Source: Bacteroidales bacterium (lineage in GTDB: Bacteria; Bacteroidota; Bacteroidia; Bacteroidales; ML635J-15). Taken from it: 7,444 nucleotides of DNA. Positions 1 through 7,255 of this stretch are shown here, in pieces. Each line of letters starts with the position of its first letter. Position 1 is the first letter of the stretch. A program made the translations under genes and the position numbers. Under the pieces are notes generated by a model. It searched no databases and was not told where the DNA came from. It saw nothing but the letters and a program-made list of their open reading frames with translations. Location: the NCBI GenBank assembly GCA_028697515.1, contig JAQVEY010000110.1, forward strand, positions 1-7,444, read 5' to 3'.

Positions 1-1
1 G

Positions 2-2800
2 GAATCAGACGAAGGGGAGTATTATTGCACTGTAAGCAATGGAGAAGGAAGTTTAGATAGTTATATATGTTCTATTACTGTTGTAAATGGCATTCCTACT
101 ATTAATGATATTACATCTGAAAATGATCTTGTTTGTGCAGGAACCGACAATTTATTTACTTCTGATGTTAGCGGAGAAAATTTTTATGTCACCTGGTTTC
201 ATTACTCTGATAATGTTGGTTATGGCACAAATTATAATCTTACATCAGCAGAAGTGGAAAACGAAGGGGAGTATTATTTCACAGCAACGAATGTTTGCGG
301 TAGTGTCAGTTCAGATACAATAGAAATTGACATTGTCATTCCTGCACAAATTACAACAGAACCACAAACACAAACTATATGTGAAGGCGAAGATGTTGTT
401 TTCGCACCAATTGCAGAAGGAGATTATCTATTTTACATCTGGATGAAAGATGAAGTTATTATGCCTTCGGAACAGGATTTAAATCTGACTATTATTGGGG
501 CTACATATCCTCATCTGAATTACTATAATCTTATTGCATACAATGTTTGTAACCACGACACAAGTAATACTGTTTATATCAATGTAAATAATATTCCACA
601 GATTACAGGACAACCACTTGACCATAATGTTTGTTCCACAGAAGATATAACATTGTATGTTTCTGCAGGTGGAACTACTGAAGTAAATTATCAATGGTAC
701 GAATTTGATGATGGAATAATTGATGGAGAAACTGCTGGATCATTTGTCCCTGATGTTATTTCAGGCGATACTTCATACTATTACTGCGAAATGTCAAACA
801 TTTGTGGAACAGTTTATTCGGACACTGCCGAATTAATTTTCAAAGAAGCACCTATTATTACACAACAACCTACTGGATCGGTTTTATGCGCAGGAGACAA
901 TATAAGCATTCAAATAAAAGCAAGCGGAACAGAAGTTTTATACTACCAATGGCTGTTTAATGGAGCTGATGTAAATGGAGCAAATATCGCAGGAGATGAA
1001 TCTTCAACAATAGTAATTACAGGCATAACAGAAGGACAACAAGGCTTATATTCCTGTCATGTAAGTAACGAGTGTGGTTTTGTTGTTACTGAGGAAGCCT
1101 TATTAACAGTAAACACAGCCCCATCAATTATTGAACAACCCGAGGACATTACTATATGTGAAGGAGAAGAACTGGAAATAAGCATTAATTCATCAGGCAC
1201 AGAACCTGTTAATTATGAGTGGTTTATATTAGGTGACATTCAGGTTGTCGGAACAGAAGAAAACTTTTATGTTGAAAATTCTGAGCCGGGACAATCAGGA
1301 GAATACTATTGTATTTTAAGCAATACTTGCGGAGATATTTCAACAGATACTGTCAACATTTTGGTAAAAGCCCTTCCTCAAATAACTACACATCCTTTGG
1401 GAGATGAAGTCTGCGTTGACGACTATGTTGAAATGTTCATAACAGCAACAGGAGCAGAACCTCTAAGTTATTTATGGTACAGGAACAGTTCCGCAGTATC
1501 AGATCAGACTAATGAAACACTGGTTTATGAACATGCACAGGTAAATCAAAGCGGAACATATTATTGCAGGGTTATGAATGATTGTGGTTACGAAGATTCA
1601 AATACGGCAGAACTTACAATTGGATCACCCGCTGCAATAACATGGAATCCAATAGATCAGAATTTATGCGAACATGACACATTGAATTTAATAATGGATG
1701 CACAAGGAGATAATTATACTTTACAGTGGTATTTTAACGATTCTCCTATTCCAGGTGAAAACGATACTGTCCTTAATATTATCAATATAAACACTGCTCA
1801 GTCCGGAAATTATTTCTGTTCTGCATACAACTCATGTGCTGTTGTCAACACTGATACTGTTAGTGTGGTAATTAACGAATCTCCGGATATTAATTTGGGA
1901 CCGGACATTGATTTATGCGACGGAGAAGCAACAACCCTCACTGCCGGTAATACTTATGTACATTATAACTGGAATAACGGACTAAGCCATCAACCCGAAT
2001 TGGAAGTTGAGTTGGGTGGCACTTTTATTCTAGATGTCACAGGCGAAAACTCATGTCATAATAGAGACACTATTGTTGTAACCTTTCATCCTTACCATAA
2101 CATATTATTTGGTGATGATGATATTATAGTTTGTGGCTCATATATTCTTGATGCTGGAGAAGGAGCATATTCTTACCTATGGAATACTATCCCTCCGCAA
2201 ACTACGTCTTCGATTATTGTTAATGCTCCGGGAACTTATTCAGTTACTGCTACAGGAGATAGTTTTGGATGTGAAACCACACAATCTATATTTGTTGATG
2301 TAAGAGAACCAATCAGTTTCAGTTTAGGTGGAGATGTTTCTGCACCGGTTGATTCTTTTGTTAATATTGGAATTGAACATGTTTATTCTGAATATTTATG
2401 GAGTACAGGCCATACAGTACCAATGCTGACAGTTTACGGAAATTCATACGGGATAGGCACATTCGAATTCCGACTAACTGCAATTGCGCTAAATGGTTGT
2501 AGCTATACCGACACTATAAATGTAATTTTTTACCCAGCTTCAGGGATAGAAACTCAAAATCTGTTTGACGAAATCGAATTATATCCAAATCCTGCCTCAG
2601 ATTTTATAACCCTTCATTCAGAGAATTTAAGAATTAATAGTGTTGAGATATATAATATATATGGTGAGCTAATTTTAAAAGAAATAATAAATAATATGGA
2701 GGTTTCGTTAAATCTTAGTAATTTTGCAAAAGGTTTGTATCTATTAAAATGCGAATCTGATGATAACGAAATTAGAGTATTTAAATTACTTATACAATAG
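2..2800 (+). CDS. Large T9SS-secreted Ig-like repeat surface protein (5' end outside window)
   Basis: The frame is open from base 2 to a TAG at 2798-2800, giving 932 residues with no start in view. The GTG at 254 lies inside an Ig-like module and is not the start. In order: the end of one Ig-like module (residues 1-30), seven complete Ig-like modules (starting near residues 31, 115, 199, 284, 374, 459 and 544), three shorter 'LGPD' modules (from 628, 699 and 771) and a C-terminal sorting domain (849-932). Every complete module has a core Trp (such as YQW) in the middle, and most Ig-like ones end in a GxYYC..SNxCG pattern. Such architecture is typical of Bacteroidota extracellular adhesins and of proteins exported by T9SS. 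Inference: it crosses the outer membrane by T9SS and is surface-attached or released, probably for adhesion; no catalytic domain is visible in this part, so an enzyme further upstream cannot be excluded. It ends five bases before ftsX. Confidence 0.9.
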   Translation, partial: ESDEGEYYCTVSNGEGSLDSYICSITVVNGIPTINDITSENDLVCAGTDNLFTSDVSGENFYVTWFHYSDNVGYGTNYNLTSAEVENEGEYYFTATNVCGSVSSDTIEIDIVIPAQITTEPQTQTICEGEDVVFAPIAEGDYLFYIWMKDEVIMPSEQDLNLTIIGATYPHLNYYNLIAYNVCNHDTSNTVYINVNNIPQITGQPLDHNVCSTEDITLYVSAGGTTEVNYQWYEFDDGIIDGETAGSFVPDVISGDTSYYYCEMSNICGTVYSDTAELIFKEAPIITQQPTGSVLCAGDNISIQIKASGTEVLYYQWLFNGADVNGANIAGDESSTIVITGITEGQQGLYSCHVSNECGFVVTEEALLTVNTAPSIIEQPEDITICEGEELEISINSSGTEPVNYEWFILGDIQVVGTEENFYVENSEPGQSGEYYCILSNTCGDISTDTVNILVKALPQITTHPLGDEVCVDDYVEMFITATGAEPLSYLWYRNSSAVSDQTNETLVYEHAQVNQSGTYYCRVMNDCGYEDSNTAELTIGSPAAITWNPIDQNLCEHDTLNLIMDAQGDNYTLQWYFNDSPIPGENDTVLNIININTAQSGNYFCSAYNSCAVVNTDTVSVVINESPDINLGPDIDLCDGEATTLTAGNTYVHYNWNNGLSHQPELEVELGGTFILDVTGENSCHNRDTIVVTFHPYHNILFGDDDIIVCGSYILDAGEGAYSYLWNTIPPQTTSSIIVNAPGTYSVTATGDSFGCETTQSIFVDVREPISFSLGGDVSAPVDSFVNIGIEHVYSEYLWSTGHTVPMLTVYGNSYGIGTFEFRLTAIALNGCSYTDTINVIFYPASGIETQNLFDEIELYPNPASDFITLHSENLRINSVEIYNIYGELILKEIINNMEVSLNLSNFAKGLYLLKCESDDNEIRVFKLLIQ
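92..1882 (+). repeat. Seven tandem Ig-like modules of 84-90 residues
   Basis: Modules begin at bases 92, 344, 596, 851, 1121, 1376 and 1631, with spacings of 84, 84, 85, 90, 85 and 84 residues, and the last is also 84. Most open with a consensus like PxITxQP, followed by a Cys (VCxGE-like), a central YxW, then YYC or an equivalent, and a Cys in SNxCG. At nucleotide level they have diverged strongly, so the duplications look old. The pattern resembles bacterial Ig-like domains common in Bacteroidota surface proteins. Bases 2-91 are the tail of one more module. Confidence 0.85.
1883..2545 (+). repeat. Three shorter LGPD-type beta-sandwich modules
   Basis: Modules begin at bases 1883, 2096 and 2312 and are 71, 72 and 78 residues long. 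The first carries the LGPDIDLCDGE signature, then a HYNW core and a GTFILDVT strand ending in a Cys. The second has an IIVCGS start, SYLW and GTYSVTATG. The third starts SLGGDVSAPVDS and has EYLWSTG. This module type is often found before T9SS sorting domains in Bacteroidota adhesins and PKD-like proteins. It probably forms a stalk or spacer; that role is inferred. Confidence 0.7.
2546..2797 (+). other. T9SS type A C-terminal sorting domain
   Basis: Residues 849-932 of the surface protein hold ELYPNPASDFITL (YPNP at bases 2582-2593), then the strand VEIYNIYGELIL, then LNLSNFAKGLYLLK, and a last strand VFKLLIQ at the very C-terminus. This order (YPNP, 'v.iy...G', 'lS.la.GlY.lk', final hydrophobic strand) is the family signature. 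In characterised systems the domain directs export through the type IX machinery and is removed on the surface, often with transfer of the protein to an anionic lipopolysaccharide anchor. Confidence 0.9.
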
Positions 2801-2805
2801 TCCCG

Positions 2806-3678
2806 ATGGGAAAAAACAACATAAAAAGTAAAATCAGAGGTGCATATCTGATTTCTCTAATAAGTATTTCGATGGTTCTGCTTTTACTGGGCATTGTTGG
2901 TCTATTAATTTTAAATGCACAGGTATTATCAAAATATGTGAAAGAAAACCTATGTTTTTCTCTGATAATTAAGGAAAATGTTAAAGAACCTGATATCAAG
3001 CTTTATCAAAAAACTCTCGACACTTATCCTTTTATTAAATCAACTGAATATATCACTAAAGAACGTGCCGCTAAATCCTTACAAGAAGAACTGGGAGAAG
3101 ATTTTATCGAAACACTTGGATACAATCCACTCTCTCCAACGATAAATGTATTTTTAAATTCGGAGTATTCAAACCCAGATAGTATAGCAAATCTTGAAAA
3201 ATTCTTTTTATCAGAAACCGAAATTGTAGATGAAGTTGCTTATCAACAAAATCTTGTACACTTAATTAACGATAATGTTAAAAAAATCAGTGCTATTTTA
3301 TTGTTCTTCTCAGCAGCACTATTTCTTATTTCATTTGCACTATTGAATAATACTGTAAGGTTAATGATATATTCGAAAAGATTTACAATAAATACGATGA
3401 AGCTTGTTGGTGCAAAAGACAACTTTATCAGAAAGCCATTCTTAACTTCAGGTGCACTTCAGGGATTTTACAGCTCATTAATTGCAATTGCTATTTTGTC
3501 TGTAATTTTCTATTTGATGAACCAACAACTTGGCGAAATTGTAAGTCTAATGGATATAAAGATAATAATATTACTTTATCTGATAATAGTACTATGCGGG
3601 ATACTTCTCACCACAGTATCTACTTATTTTTCAATAAATAAATATTTAAAACTTAAATCATCAAATTTATATTATTAA
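2806..3678 (+). CDS. ftsX: Cell division protein FtsX
   Basis: A 290-residue inner-membrane protein, the permease-like subunit of FtsEX. With the ATPase FtsE it transmits a signal across the membrane that activates peptidoglycan hydrolases at the division site. Four membrane segments are visible, near residues 16-37, 160-181, 221-238 and 251-271. A periplasmic domain of about 120 residues lies between the first and second. The FtsX signature MKLVGAKDNFIRKPFL (198-213) sits in the cytoplasmic loop before the third segment. The ATG at 2806 fits because KIRGAYLISLISISMVLLLLG right after it matches the usual N-terminus. The start is five bases after the surface-protein stop and has no Shine-Dalgarno. 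FtsE is not in the window; in many Bacteroidota it is encoded elsewhere. A related MacB/LolE-type permease is unlikely given the length and four-segment layout. Confidence 0.93.
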   Translation: MGKNNIKSKIRGAYLISLISISMVLLLLGIVGLLILNAQVLSKYVKENLCFSLIIKENVKEPDIKLYQKTLDTYPFIKSTEYITKERAAKSLQEELGEDFIETLGYNPLSPTINVFLNSEYSNPDSIANLEKFFLSETEIVDEVAYQQNLVHLINDNVKKISAILLFFSAALFLISFALLNNTVRLMIYSKRFTINTMKLVGAKDNFIRKPFLTSGALQGFYSSLIAIAILSVIFYLMNQQLGEIVSLMDIKIIILLYLIIVLCGILLTTVSTYFSINKYLKLKSSNLYY

Positions 3679-3684
3679 AACACA

Positions 3685-3954
3685 ATGAATAAAATAGTTA
3701 AAGAAGTAAAAAATATTCAGGAACCAGAAACAGGTTTCGTGCTTGGCAAAAAGAACTATATTATTATTGCTGCAGGATTTGCGTTAATAATAATAGGATT
3801 TATACTGATGTCGGGAGGTAAAAGTGAAGATCCAAATATCTTTAATCCTGAAATCTTTAATTTCAGAAGAATTACACTGGCACCAATATTTATACTAATA
3901 GGCTTTATTGCTGAAATTTTTGCAATAATGTGGAGGCCTAAAAACAAATCATAA
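3685..3954 (+). CDS. DUF3098 family small membrane protein, function unknown
   Basis: An 89-residue protein with two membrane segments (about 24-42 and 65-82). Between them is a distinctive loop, SGGKSEDPNIFNPEIFNFRR (43-62), which I recognise as the hallmark of the DUF3098 family of Bacteroidota. The Lys-containing N-terminus (K3, K6, K9, K22, K23) and the C-terminal RPKNKS suggest that both ends are cytoplasmic and the loop periplasmic. It lies six bases after ftsX and seven before uppP, so it is almost surely co-transcribed with them. No catalytic motif is evident. The context suggests an envelope role, possibly as an accessory to FtsX or to undecaprenyl-phosphate recycling, but this is inference only. 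Confidence 0.88.
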   Translation: MNKIVKEVKNIQEPETGFVLGKKNYIIIAAGFALIIIGFILMSGGKSEDPNIFNPEIFNFRRITLAPIFILIGFIAEIFAIMWRPKNKS

Positions 3955-3961
3955 TTAAAAC

Positions 3962-4750
3962 ATGGAATGGTTCGAAGCTTTAATCCTTGGACTAATTCAA
4001 GGGCTAACTGAGTTTTTACCCGTTAGTAGTAGTGCTCATCTTGAAATAGGAAAATCCCTTTTTGGAATAAAAGGTGAAGAAAATCTTTATTTTTCTATTC
4101 TAGTGCACGGTGCAACTGTTTTAAGTACAATCGTTGTGTTTCGCAAAGAGATTTTAAAACTTCTTTCAGGCTTATTTAAGTTTAAATATAACGAAGAAAC
4201 CCAATATATTTTTAAAATTGGAGTTTCCATGATCCCGGTATTAATTGTAGGACTTTTATTCAAAGATTTTGTAAAATCATTTTTTGCAGCAGATAGTCTT
4301 ATCGTTACAGGTTCTTTTCTTTTAGTGACTGCACTATTATTATCATTTACTTACTTCTTCAAACGCAATAACCAAAGAGATATAGGTTATTTGGATGCTT
4401 TTATTATTGGTATTGCTCAAGCCGTCGCTGTTTTTCCCGGCATATCACGCTCTGGGGCTACAATAGCTACAGGCTTACTTATTGGAAATAAGAAAACAGA
4501 GATTGCTAAATTCTCATTTTTAATGGTTTTGATTCCTATATTGGGTGAAAACCTACTTGATGTGTTTGGGGGCAGCTTTGGAGATTCAAGTATTTCATCT
4601 ACATCTATGATTATAGGGTTCCTATCTGCCTTTCTATCTGGTTTATTTGCATGTAAAGTTATGATTAAGATTGTTAGCAAAGGAAAGCTAATATGGTTTG
4701 CAATCTATTGTTTAATAGCCGGACTAATATCAATAATATTTTTAAGTTAA
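3962..4750 (+). CDS. uppP: Undecaprenyl-diphosphatase UppP (BacA type)
   Basis: A 262-residue integral membrane enzyme that removes a phosphate from undecaprenyl diphosphate, regenerating the lipid carrier for peptidoglycan and surface polysaccharide synthesis; the family is also linked to bacitracin resistance. Both family motifs are present: (E/Q)xxxE as QGLTE (Q13-E17), within [15 protein letters not shown] (14-28, with H26 matching the important His of E. coli BacA), and PGISRSGAT (159-167, R163). A second copy of the Q-containing repeat half starts at QAVAVFPG (153-160), in line with the internal inverted repeat of the fold. About eight hydrophobic segments are visible. The ATG at 3962 directly gives the usual [14 protein letters not shown] start. 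Its stop overlaps the truB start. Confidence 0.96.
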   Translation: MEWFEALILGLIQGLTEFLPVSSSAHLEIGKSLFGIKGEENLYFSILVHGATVLSTIVVFRKEILKLLSGLFKFKYNEETQYIFKIGVSMIPVLIVGLLFKDFVKSFFAADSLIVTGSFLLVTALLLSFTYFFKRNNQRDIGYLDAFIIGIAQAVAVFPGISRSGATIATGLLIGNKKTEIAKFSFLMVLIPILGENLLDVFGGSFGDSSISSTSMIIGFLSAFLSGLFACKVMIKIVSKGKLIWFAIYCLIAGLISIIFLS

Positions 4751-4752
4751 TG
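4748..4752 (+). promoter_or_regulatory. TAATG stop/start overlap between uppP and truB
   Basis: The uppP stop TAA (4748-4750) and the truB start ATG (4750-4752) share one base. No Shine-Dalgarno lies upstream; the preceding bases are A/T-rich. This arrangement is commonly associated with translational coupling, where ribosomes ending uppP re-start on truB. It also decides the truB start. Confidence 0.65.
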
Positions 4753-5475
4753 CTCAAGAGTTTTAATTATAATAATACTCCTGATTTTGAATCGGGCGAG
4801 ATACTGGTTATTGACAAGCCATTTAGATGGACTTCTTTTGATGCCGTTAATAAAATCCGATTTCTCTTAAGAAGATTTACAGGTAATAAAAAAATAAAGG
4901 TTGGTCATGCTGGGACGCTTGACCCATTGGCAACAGGGGTATTAATAATCTGTACAGGAAAGGCAACAAAATTAATCGATGAAATCCAAAGTGGAGAAAA
5001 GACTTACGAGGCAGGTTTTAGATTGGGAGCAACAACCCCTTCTTATGATCTTGAGACAGAGATTAATGAGCGTTTCGAAATAGAAAATATAACAACAGAT
5101 GGAATTGAAAAAACCGCACAGTCATTTTTAGGCACAAGTTTTCAAACTCCTCCAATTTATTCAGCAATACAAATTAATGGAAAAAGAGCGTATGAATATG
5201 CCCGAAAAGACAAAGAACTAATCTTAGATAAAAGAGAAATTACAATTTCTGAGATGAAAATTATTAAAATAGACATTCCTGATGTAATGATTAGTATTAG
5301 CTGCACTAAAGGAACTTATATAAGAACAATTGCAGACGATTTTGGAAAAAGACTTGACAACGGGGCCTTTTTGTATTATCTTAGGCGAATTCGTAGCGGA
5401 AATTATTCAATTAATGAAGCTATAAATATTAATGATTTTGAAAATTATATTATCAATTATAACAAAAACAATTAA
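4750..5475 (+). CDS. truB: tRNA pseudouridine(55) synthase TruB
   Basis: A 241-residue enzyme that converts U55 in the T-loop of most tRNAs to pseudouridine. The catalytic Asp is D58 in GTLDPLATGVL (55-65). Other family motifs are LVIDKPFRWTSFDAVNKI (19-36), KTYEA (84-88, with the active-site Tyr Y86), PPIYSAIQINGKRAYEYAR (134-152), CTKGTYIRTIADDFG (185-199) and LRRIRSG (211-217). The protein stops soon after the last motif, so it is the short form without an obvious C-terminal PUA domain. The frame extends upstream to an ATG at 4693, but that would add 19 residues overlapping uppP with no family similarity. The ATG at 4750 forms TAATG with the uppP stop and gives a normal-length N-terminus, so I chose it. 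Confidence 0.95.
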   Translation: MLKSFNYNNTPDFESGEILVIDKPFRWTSFDAVNKIRFLLRRFTGNKKIKVGHAGTLDPLATGVLIICTGKATKLIDEIQSGEKTYEAGFRLGATTPSYDLETEINERFEIENITTDGIEKTAQSFLGTSFQTPPIYSAIQINGKRAYEYARKDKELILDKREITISEMKIIKIDIPDVMISISCTKGTYIRTIADDFGKRLDNGAFLYYLRRIRSGNYSINEAININDFENYIINYNKNN

Positions 5476-5499
5476 AGCTTTTAAAATTTAATTCTATAT

Positions 5500-6552
5500 A
5501 TGAAATTATCACAATTTGGATTTACTCTTCCTGAAGAACTTATTGCTTTACATCCTACGCAAAACAGGGACGAATCACGTTTATTGGTCTTTCACAAGAA
5601 AACCGGAGAAATTGAGCACAAGGTGTTTAAAGATGTAAAAGATTATTTTTCCGAAAAGGATTTAATGATCTTCAATGATACAAAAGTTTTTCCAGCAAGA
5701 CTATATGGAAATAAAGAAAAAACAGGTGCCAGAATAGAAGTTTTTTTATTAAGAGAATTAAACCGAGAACAACGCCTATGGGATGTTTTGGTAGATCCTG
5801 CAAGAAAAATAAGAATTGGCAATAAATTATATTTTGGCGAAAATGATGATCTTGTTGCTGAAGTAATAGATAATACCACTTCTAGGGGAAGAACATTAAG
5901 ATTTTTAATCGACAGTGATTATGATAATTTCAAAAAGACATTGTACTCTCTAGGAGAAACTCCTTTGCCTACTCACATTATCAAGCGCCAGGTAGAAGAG
6001 GAAGATAAAGAAAGATACCAAACTATTTATGCAAAGAATGAGGGTGCTGTTGCAGCTCCAACAGCAGGTATGCATTTTAGTCGAGAATTATTGAAACGAT
6101 TAGAAATAATAGGAGTGGAATTTGGATATATTACTCTGCATGTTGGTCTTGGAAATTTTAGAACAGTTGATGTTGAAGACCTTACAAAACATAAAATGGA
6201 TTCGGAACAAATAATAATCAGCGAAGAAGTTGCAAGTGTTGTAAATAAAGCAAAAGAAGAAAGGCGTAAAGTTTGTGCTGTTGGAACAACTGTATTAAGA
6301 ACTTTGGAGAGTGCTGTTACTACAAGTGGCTATCTTAAACCATTTGATGGATGGACGAATAAATTTATTTTTCCGCCATATGATGTAATGGTACCAAATG
6401 CACTAATTTCAAATTTTCACATGCCCAAGTCAACTTTAATGATGACTGTAGCTGCTTTTATGGGGTATAATGAATTAATGCATACTTATGATGTTGCCAT
6501 TAAAGAAAAGTACAATTTTGGAACATATGGAGACGCTATGTTGATTGTTTAA
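5500..6552 (+). CDS. queA: S-adenosylmethionine:tRNA ribosyltransferase-isomerase QueA
   Basis: A 350-residue enzyme of queuosine synthesis. It moves the ribosyl part of S-adenosylmethionine onto 7-aminomethyl-7-deazaguanine at the wobble position (34) of GUN-anticodon tRNAs, giving epoxyqueuosine. Family motifs in order: [10 protein letters not shown] (10-19), SRLLVF (26-31), [13 protein letters not shown] (58-70), [21 protein letters not shown] (173-193), [12 protein letters not shown] (212-223), [10 protein letters not shown] (262-271), FIFPPY (289-294), [13 protein letters not shown] (303-315) and YGDAMLI (343-349). The length is normal and there is no interruption. The start follows truB by 24 A/T-rich bases without Shine-Dalgarno. 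truB-queA is a natural tRNA-modification pair, though other queuosine genes are not in view. The stop codon overlaps that of the convergent exonuclease gene. Confidence 0.96.
   Translation: MKLSQFGFTLPEELIALHPTQNRDESRLLVFHKKTGEIEHKVFKDVKDYFSEKDLMIFNDTKVFPARLYGNKEKTGARIEVFLLRELNREQRLWDVLVDPARKIRIGNKLYFGENDDLVAEVIDNTTSRGRTLRFLIDSDYDNFKKTLYSLGETPLPTHIIKRQVEEEDKERYQTIYAKNEGAVAAPTAGMHFSRELLKRLEIIGVEFGYITLHVGLGNFRTVDVEDLTKHKMDSEQIIISEEVASVVNKAKEERRKVCAVGTTVLRTLESAVTTSGYLKPFDGWTNKFIFPPYDVMVPNALISNFHMPKSTLMMTVAAFMGYNELMHTYDVAIKEKYNFGTYGDAMLIV
6549..6552. other. Overlapping convergent stop codons (TTAA)
   Basis: The queA stop TAA occupies 6550-6552 on the plus strand. The exonuclease stop TAA reads 6551-6549 on the minus strand. 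Both lie in the palindrome GTTTAAAC at 6547-6554. The two genes therefore overlap tail to tail by four bases, with no space for a terminator between them and no GC-rich hairpin with a T-run evident around the junction. Confidence 0.9.
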
Positions 6553-7253
6553 ACGGTTTCCATTTTATCGATACTAATAATTTGTTTACCCAAAAATCTA
6601 AGCAATAAATTTGCTACACATAGTACGTCTTTTTCACAATATCTTGATATTCTAGAAAGATCTTTCTCTTTATAATATACTTCATATACCTGACTTCCGT
6701 CAATATCATCCTTTGGTGTTGGAATATCGAATAGATCAGCCAATAGAGCCAATGAGGTGAAGTGTTTATAATCCCCAAATTTCCATAATTCTAGGGTGTC
6801 CAAATGCTTTACTTCCCATGGCTTTTTACCAGCAATATTAAATGCGGGAGGTAAAAATAATCCATTAACGAGCATGCGTCTTGAAATGTAAGGCACATCA
6901 AATTCCTTAAGATTATGTCCACACAATAGCTTATTGCCTGTTTTATCCCATGAACTTATCATTAGAGAAAAATCAGTCAATAGCTTTTTCTCATTATCAT
7001 CTGCAAATGATTTAACTCTAAAAACAGCATCATGTATATATCCAACAGAAATGCAAATAATCTTTCCAAACTCCGAATATATACCAGCTCTTTGAAAAAC
7101 ATCAGAAGCTGTCTCGCTATCTGTTCTAAAATAAGCAGACTTCTTTTCCCAATGTTTTTGGAATGATTCCGGCATTTCCTCATACGAAGAACACATTGGC
7201 ACTGTTTCTATATCTAAAAACAAGATTTCATTTAGTTTAAGATTATCTATCAT
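6549..7253 (-). CDS. PolB-like 3'-5' exonuclease (DEDDy, DnaQ/RNase H-like fold)
   Basis: A 234-residue protein of the family described as predicted 3'-5' exonuclease related to the exonuclease domain of DNA polymerase B. The DEDDy active-site motifs are all visible: Exo I LDIET (13-17, D14 and E16), Exo [13 protein letters not shown] (113-123, D119) and Exo III RYCEKDV (204-210, Y205 and D209). [17 protein letters not shown] (56-72) and a late DDIDGSQV (182-189) are also features of this Bacteroidota-type family. No polymerase domain is attached, so it acts as a stand-alone nuclease, probably on DNA 3' ends in repair or on nucleic-acid debris; the true substrate is not shown by the sequence. 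The ATG at 7253 follows the udk stop by two bases, implying co-transcription with udk. It converges on queA. Confidence 0.87.
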   Translation of the reverse strand: MIDNLKLNEILFLDIETVPMCSSYEEMPESFQKHWEKKSAYFRTDSETASDVFQRAGIYSEFGKIICISVGYIHDAVFRVKSFADDNEKKLLTDFSLMISSWDKTGNKLLCGHNLKEFDVPYISRRMLVNGLFLPPAFNIAGKKPWEVKHLDTLELWKFGDYKHFTSLALLADLFDIPTPKDDIDGSQVYEVYYKEKDLSRISRYCEKDVLCVANLLLRFLGKQIISIDKMETV

Positions 7254-7255
7254 AT

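Noticed and set aside
254..256. GTG as the start of the large surface protein
   Set aside because: The same frame stays open to base 2 and encodes clear Ig-like module sequence (GEYYCTVSN, VTWFHY) upstream, so the GTG is an internal Val codon.
87..323. 78-residue open frame on the plus strand
   Set aside because: It lies in another frame over the Ig-like modules, has no family features, and is explained as a shadow of the surface-protein gene.
479..694. 71-residue minus-strand open frame
   Set aside because: Antisense to conserved Ig-like coding sequence, with no recognisable motif.
2790..2999. 69-residue minus-strand open frame across the ftsX start
   Set aside because: Antisense shadow of ftsX; no motif and no support from context.
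4417..4680. 87-residue minus-strand open frame inside uppP
   Set aside because: Covers the highly conserved [15 protein letters not shown] region on the other strand, which fully explains the openness.
4693..4749. Upstream ATG extending truB by 19 residues
   Set aside because: The extension overlaps the uppP membrane segment codons and shows no TruB-like sequence; the ATG at 4750 gives the standard N-terminus.
5474..5490. AAAGCTTT palindrome and A/T run before queA as a terminator or operator
   Set aside because: The stem is very short and AT-only apart from one GC step; it is expected by chance in such an AT-rich spacer.
6977..7183. 68-residue minus-strand frame inside the exonuclease gene
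   Set aside because: Different frame over the exonuclease coding region with no family signature.
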